64,000 nt of DNA from Hoeflea sp. (GTDB lineage: Bacteria; Pseudomonadota; Alphaproteobacteria; Rhizobiales; Rhizobiaceae). Below are positions 63,710-64,000 of the stretch, piece after piece. A model generated the notes under the pieces. That model did not search any database. It worked only from the letters and a program-made list of their open reading frames with translations, and was not told where the DNA came from. Each line of letters opens with the position of its first letter. Position 1 is the first letter of the stretch. The stretch covers positions 496,001-560,000 of the forward strand of contig JACKJT010000002.1 of the NCBI GenBank assembly GCA_020637795.1. Direction: 5' to 3'. Both the position numbers and the translations under genes were made by a program.

Positions 63710-64000
63710 CTATTCGGCCGCGTCCCGCTTCGGCAGCACCCAGTCGGGCCGCGCGAAATGGCAGGTGTAGCCATGCGGAATCCGCTCGAGATAATCCTGG
63801 TGCTCGGGCTCGGCTTCCCAGAAATCTCCCACCGGTTCGACTTCGGTGACCACCTTGCCGGGCCACAGTCCCGACGCGTCGACATCGGCGATGGTGTCGA
63901 GCGCGGTCAGCCGCTGCTGGTCGTCGGTGTAGTAGATCGCCGAGCGGTAGGACATGCCGCGGTCATTACCCTGCCGGTTGGGCGTGGTCGGATCGTGGAT
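63710..64000 (-). CDS. msrA: peptide-methionine (S)-S-oxide reductase, C-terminal part (runs off the right edge)
   Basis: Partial; the start and the catalytic GCFWG region lie beyond base 64000. Visible: PTTPNRQGNDRGMSYRSAIY and DFWEAEPEHQDYLER, typical of MsrA. It repairs methionine-S-sulfoxide in proteins. The stop at 63710 lies 101 bases before the SelO start; the two may be co-transcribed. Confidence 0.93.
   Translation of the reverse strand: MHDPTTPNRQGNDRGMSYRSAIYYTDDQQRLTALDTIADVDASGLWPGKVVTEVEPVGDFWEAEPEHQDYLERIPHGYTCHFARPDWVLPKRDAAE

Overview
The window is a GC-rich chromosomal segment of an alphaproteobacterium of the order Hyphomicrobiales (Rhizobiales), most likely a Rhizobiaceae/Hoeflea-like organism. 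The evidence is the presence of ExoR, PopZ next to valS, the dgt-argS pair, a B12-dependent ribonucleotide reductase (NrdJ), ChrR-type and PilZ-type regulators, and rhizobial gene order. No rRNA, CRISPR array or prophage structural gene was seen. tRNA-Cys, tRNA-Asn and tRNA-Leu(TAA) are present.

Layout. 1-3.6 kb: dgt-argS (minus), diverging from an IscA/ErpA-type Fe-S carrier, exonuclease III and a small secreted protein. 3.6-12.9 kb: a minus-strand housekeeping block (exoR and ilvD overlapping, valS, popZ, tolC, pcm). 13-22 kb: two tRNAs and then a photoprotection/lipid operon (photolyase, FAD oxidoreductase, DUF1365, cyclopropane-fatty-acid-synthase-like methyltransferase), followed by a GPH-type transporter, a short-chain dehydrogenase and an orphan ChrR-like cupin protein. 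Both the photolyase operon and the ChrR-like gene are preceded by sequences matching the singlet-oxygen RpoE promoter (TGATCC-N18-TAAGA). 22-32.8 kb: cysteine/sulfur metabolism, alanine dehydrogenase with its Lrp-type regulator, small membrane or secreted proteins, HlyU and cpdB. 32.9-46.9 kb: signalling genes (two PilZ proteins, two chemoreceptors, a diguanylate cyclase) mixed with ilvA, trkH, wrbA, a CinA-like protein, a universal stress protein and gpt. 47-52.1 kb: a NUDIX hydrolase and nrdJ with NrdR-box-like upstream sites.

52.1-59.0 kb is an accessory island: a DnaA-box palindrome, a string of RNA hairpins, two small conserved proteins, hairpin-type intergenic repeats, a DUF559 gene and two IS1595-like mobile elements. 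The elements are a 4.2-kb copy with transposase and cargo and a 657-bp deletion derivative. They share terminal inverted repeats, have perfect 8-bp target duplications, and sit at the same position and in the same orientation within two copies of the hairpin repeat.

59.0-64 kb returns to core genes: a DUF6481 protein, metallophosphoesterase, a YjdM-like protein, a cation:proton antiporter, SelO and the 3' part of msrA.

The two most interesting signals are the repeat-targeting IS1595-like pair and the RpoE/ChrR-like photo-oxidative module.
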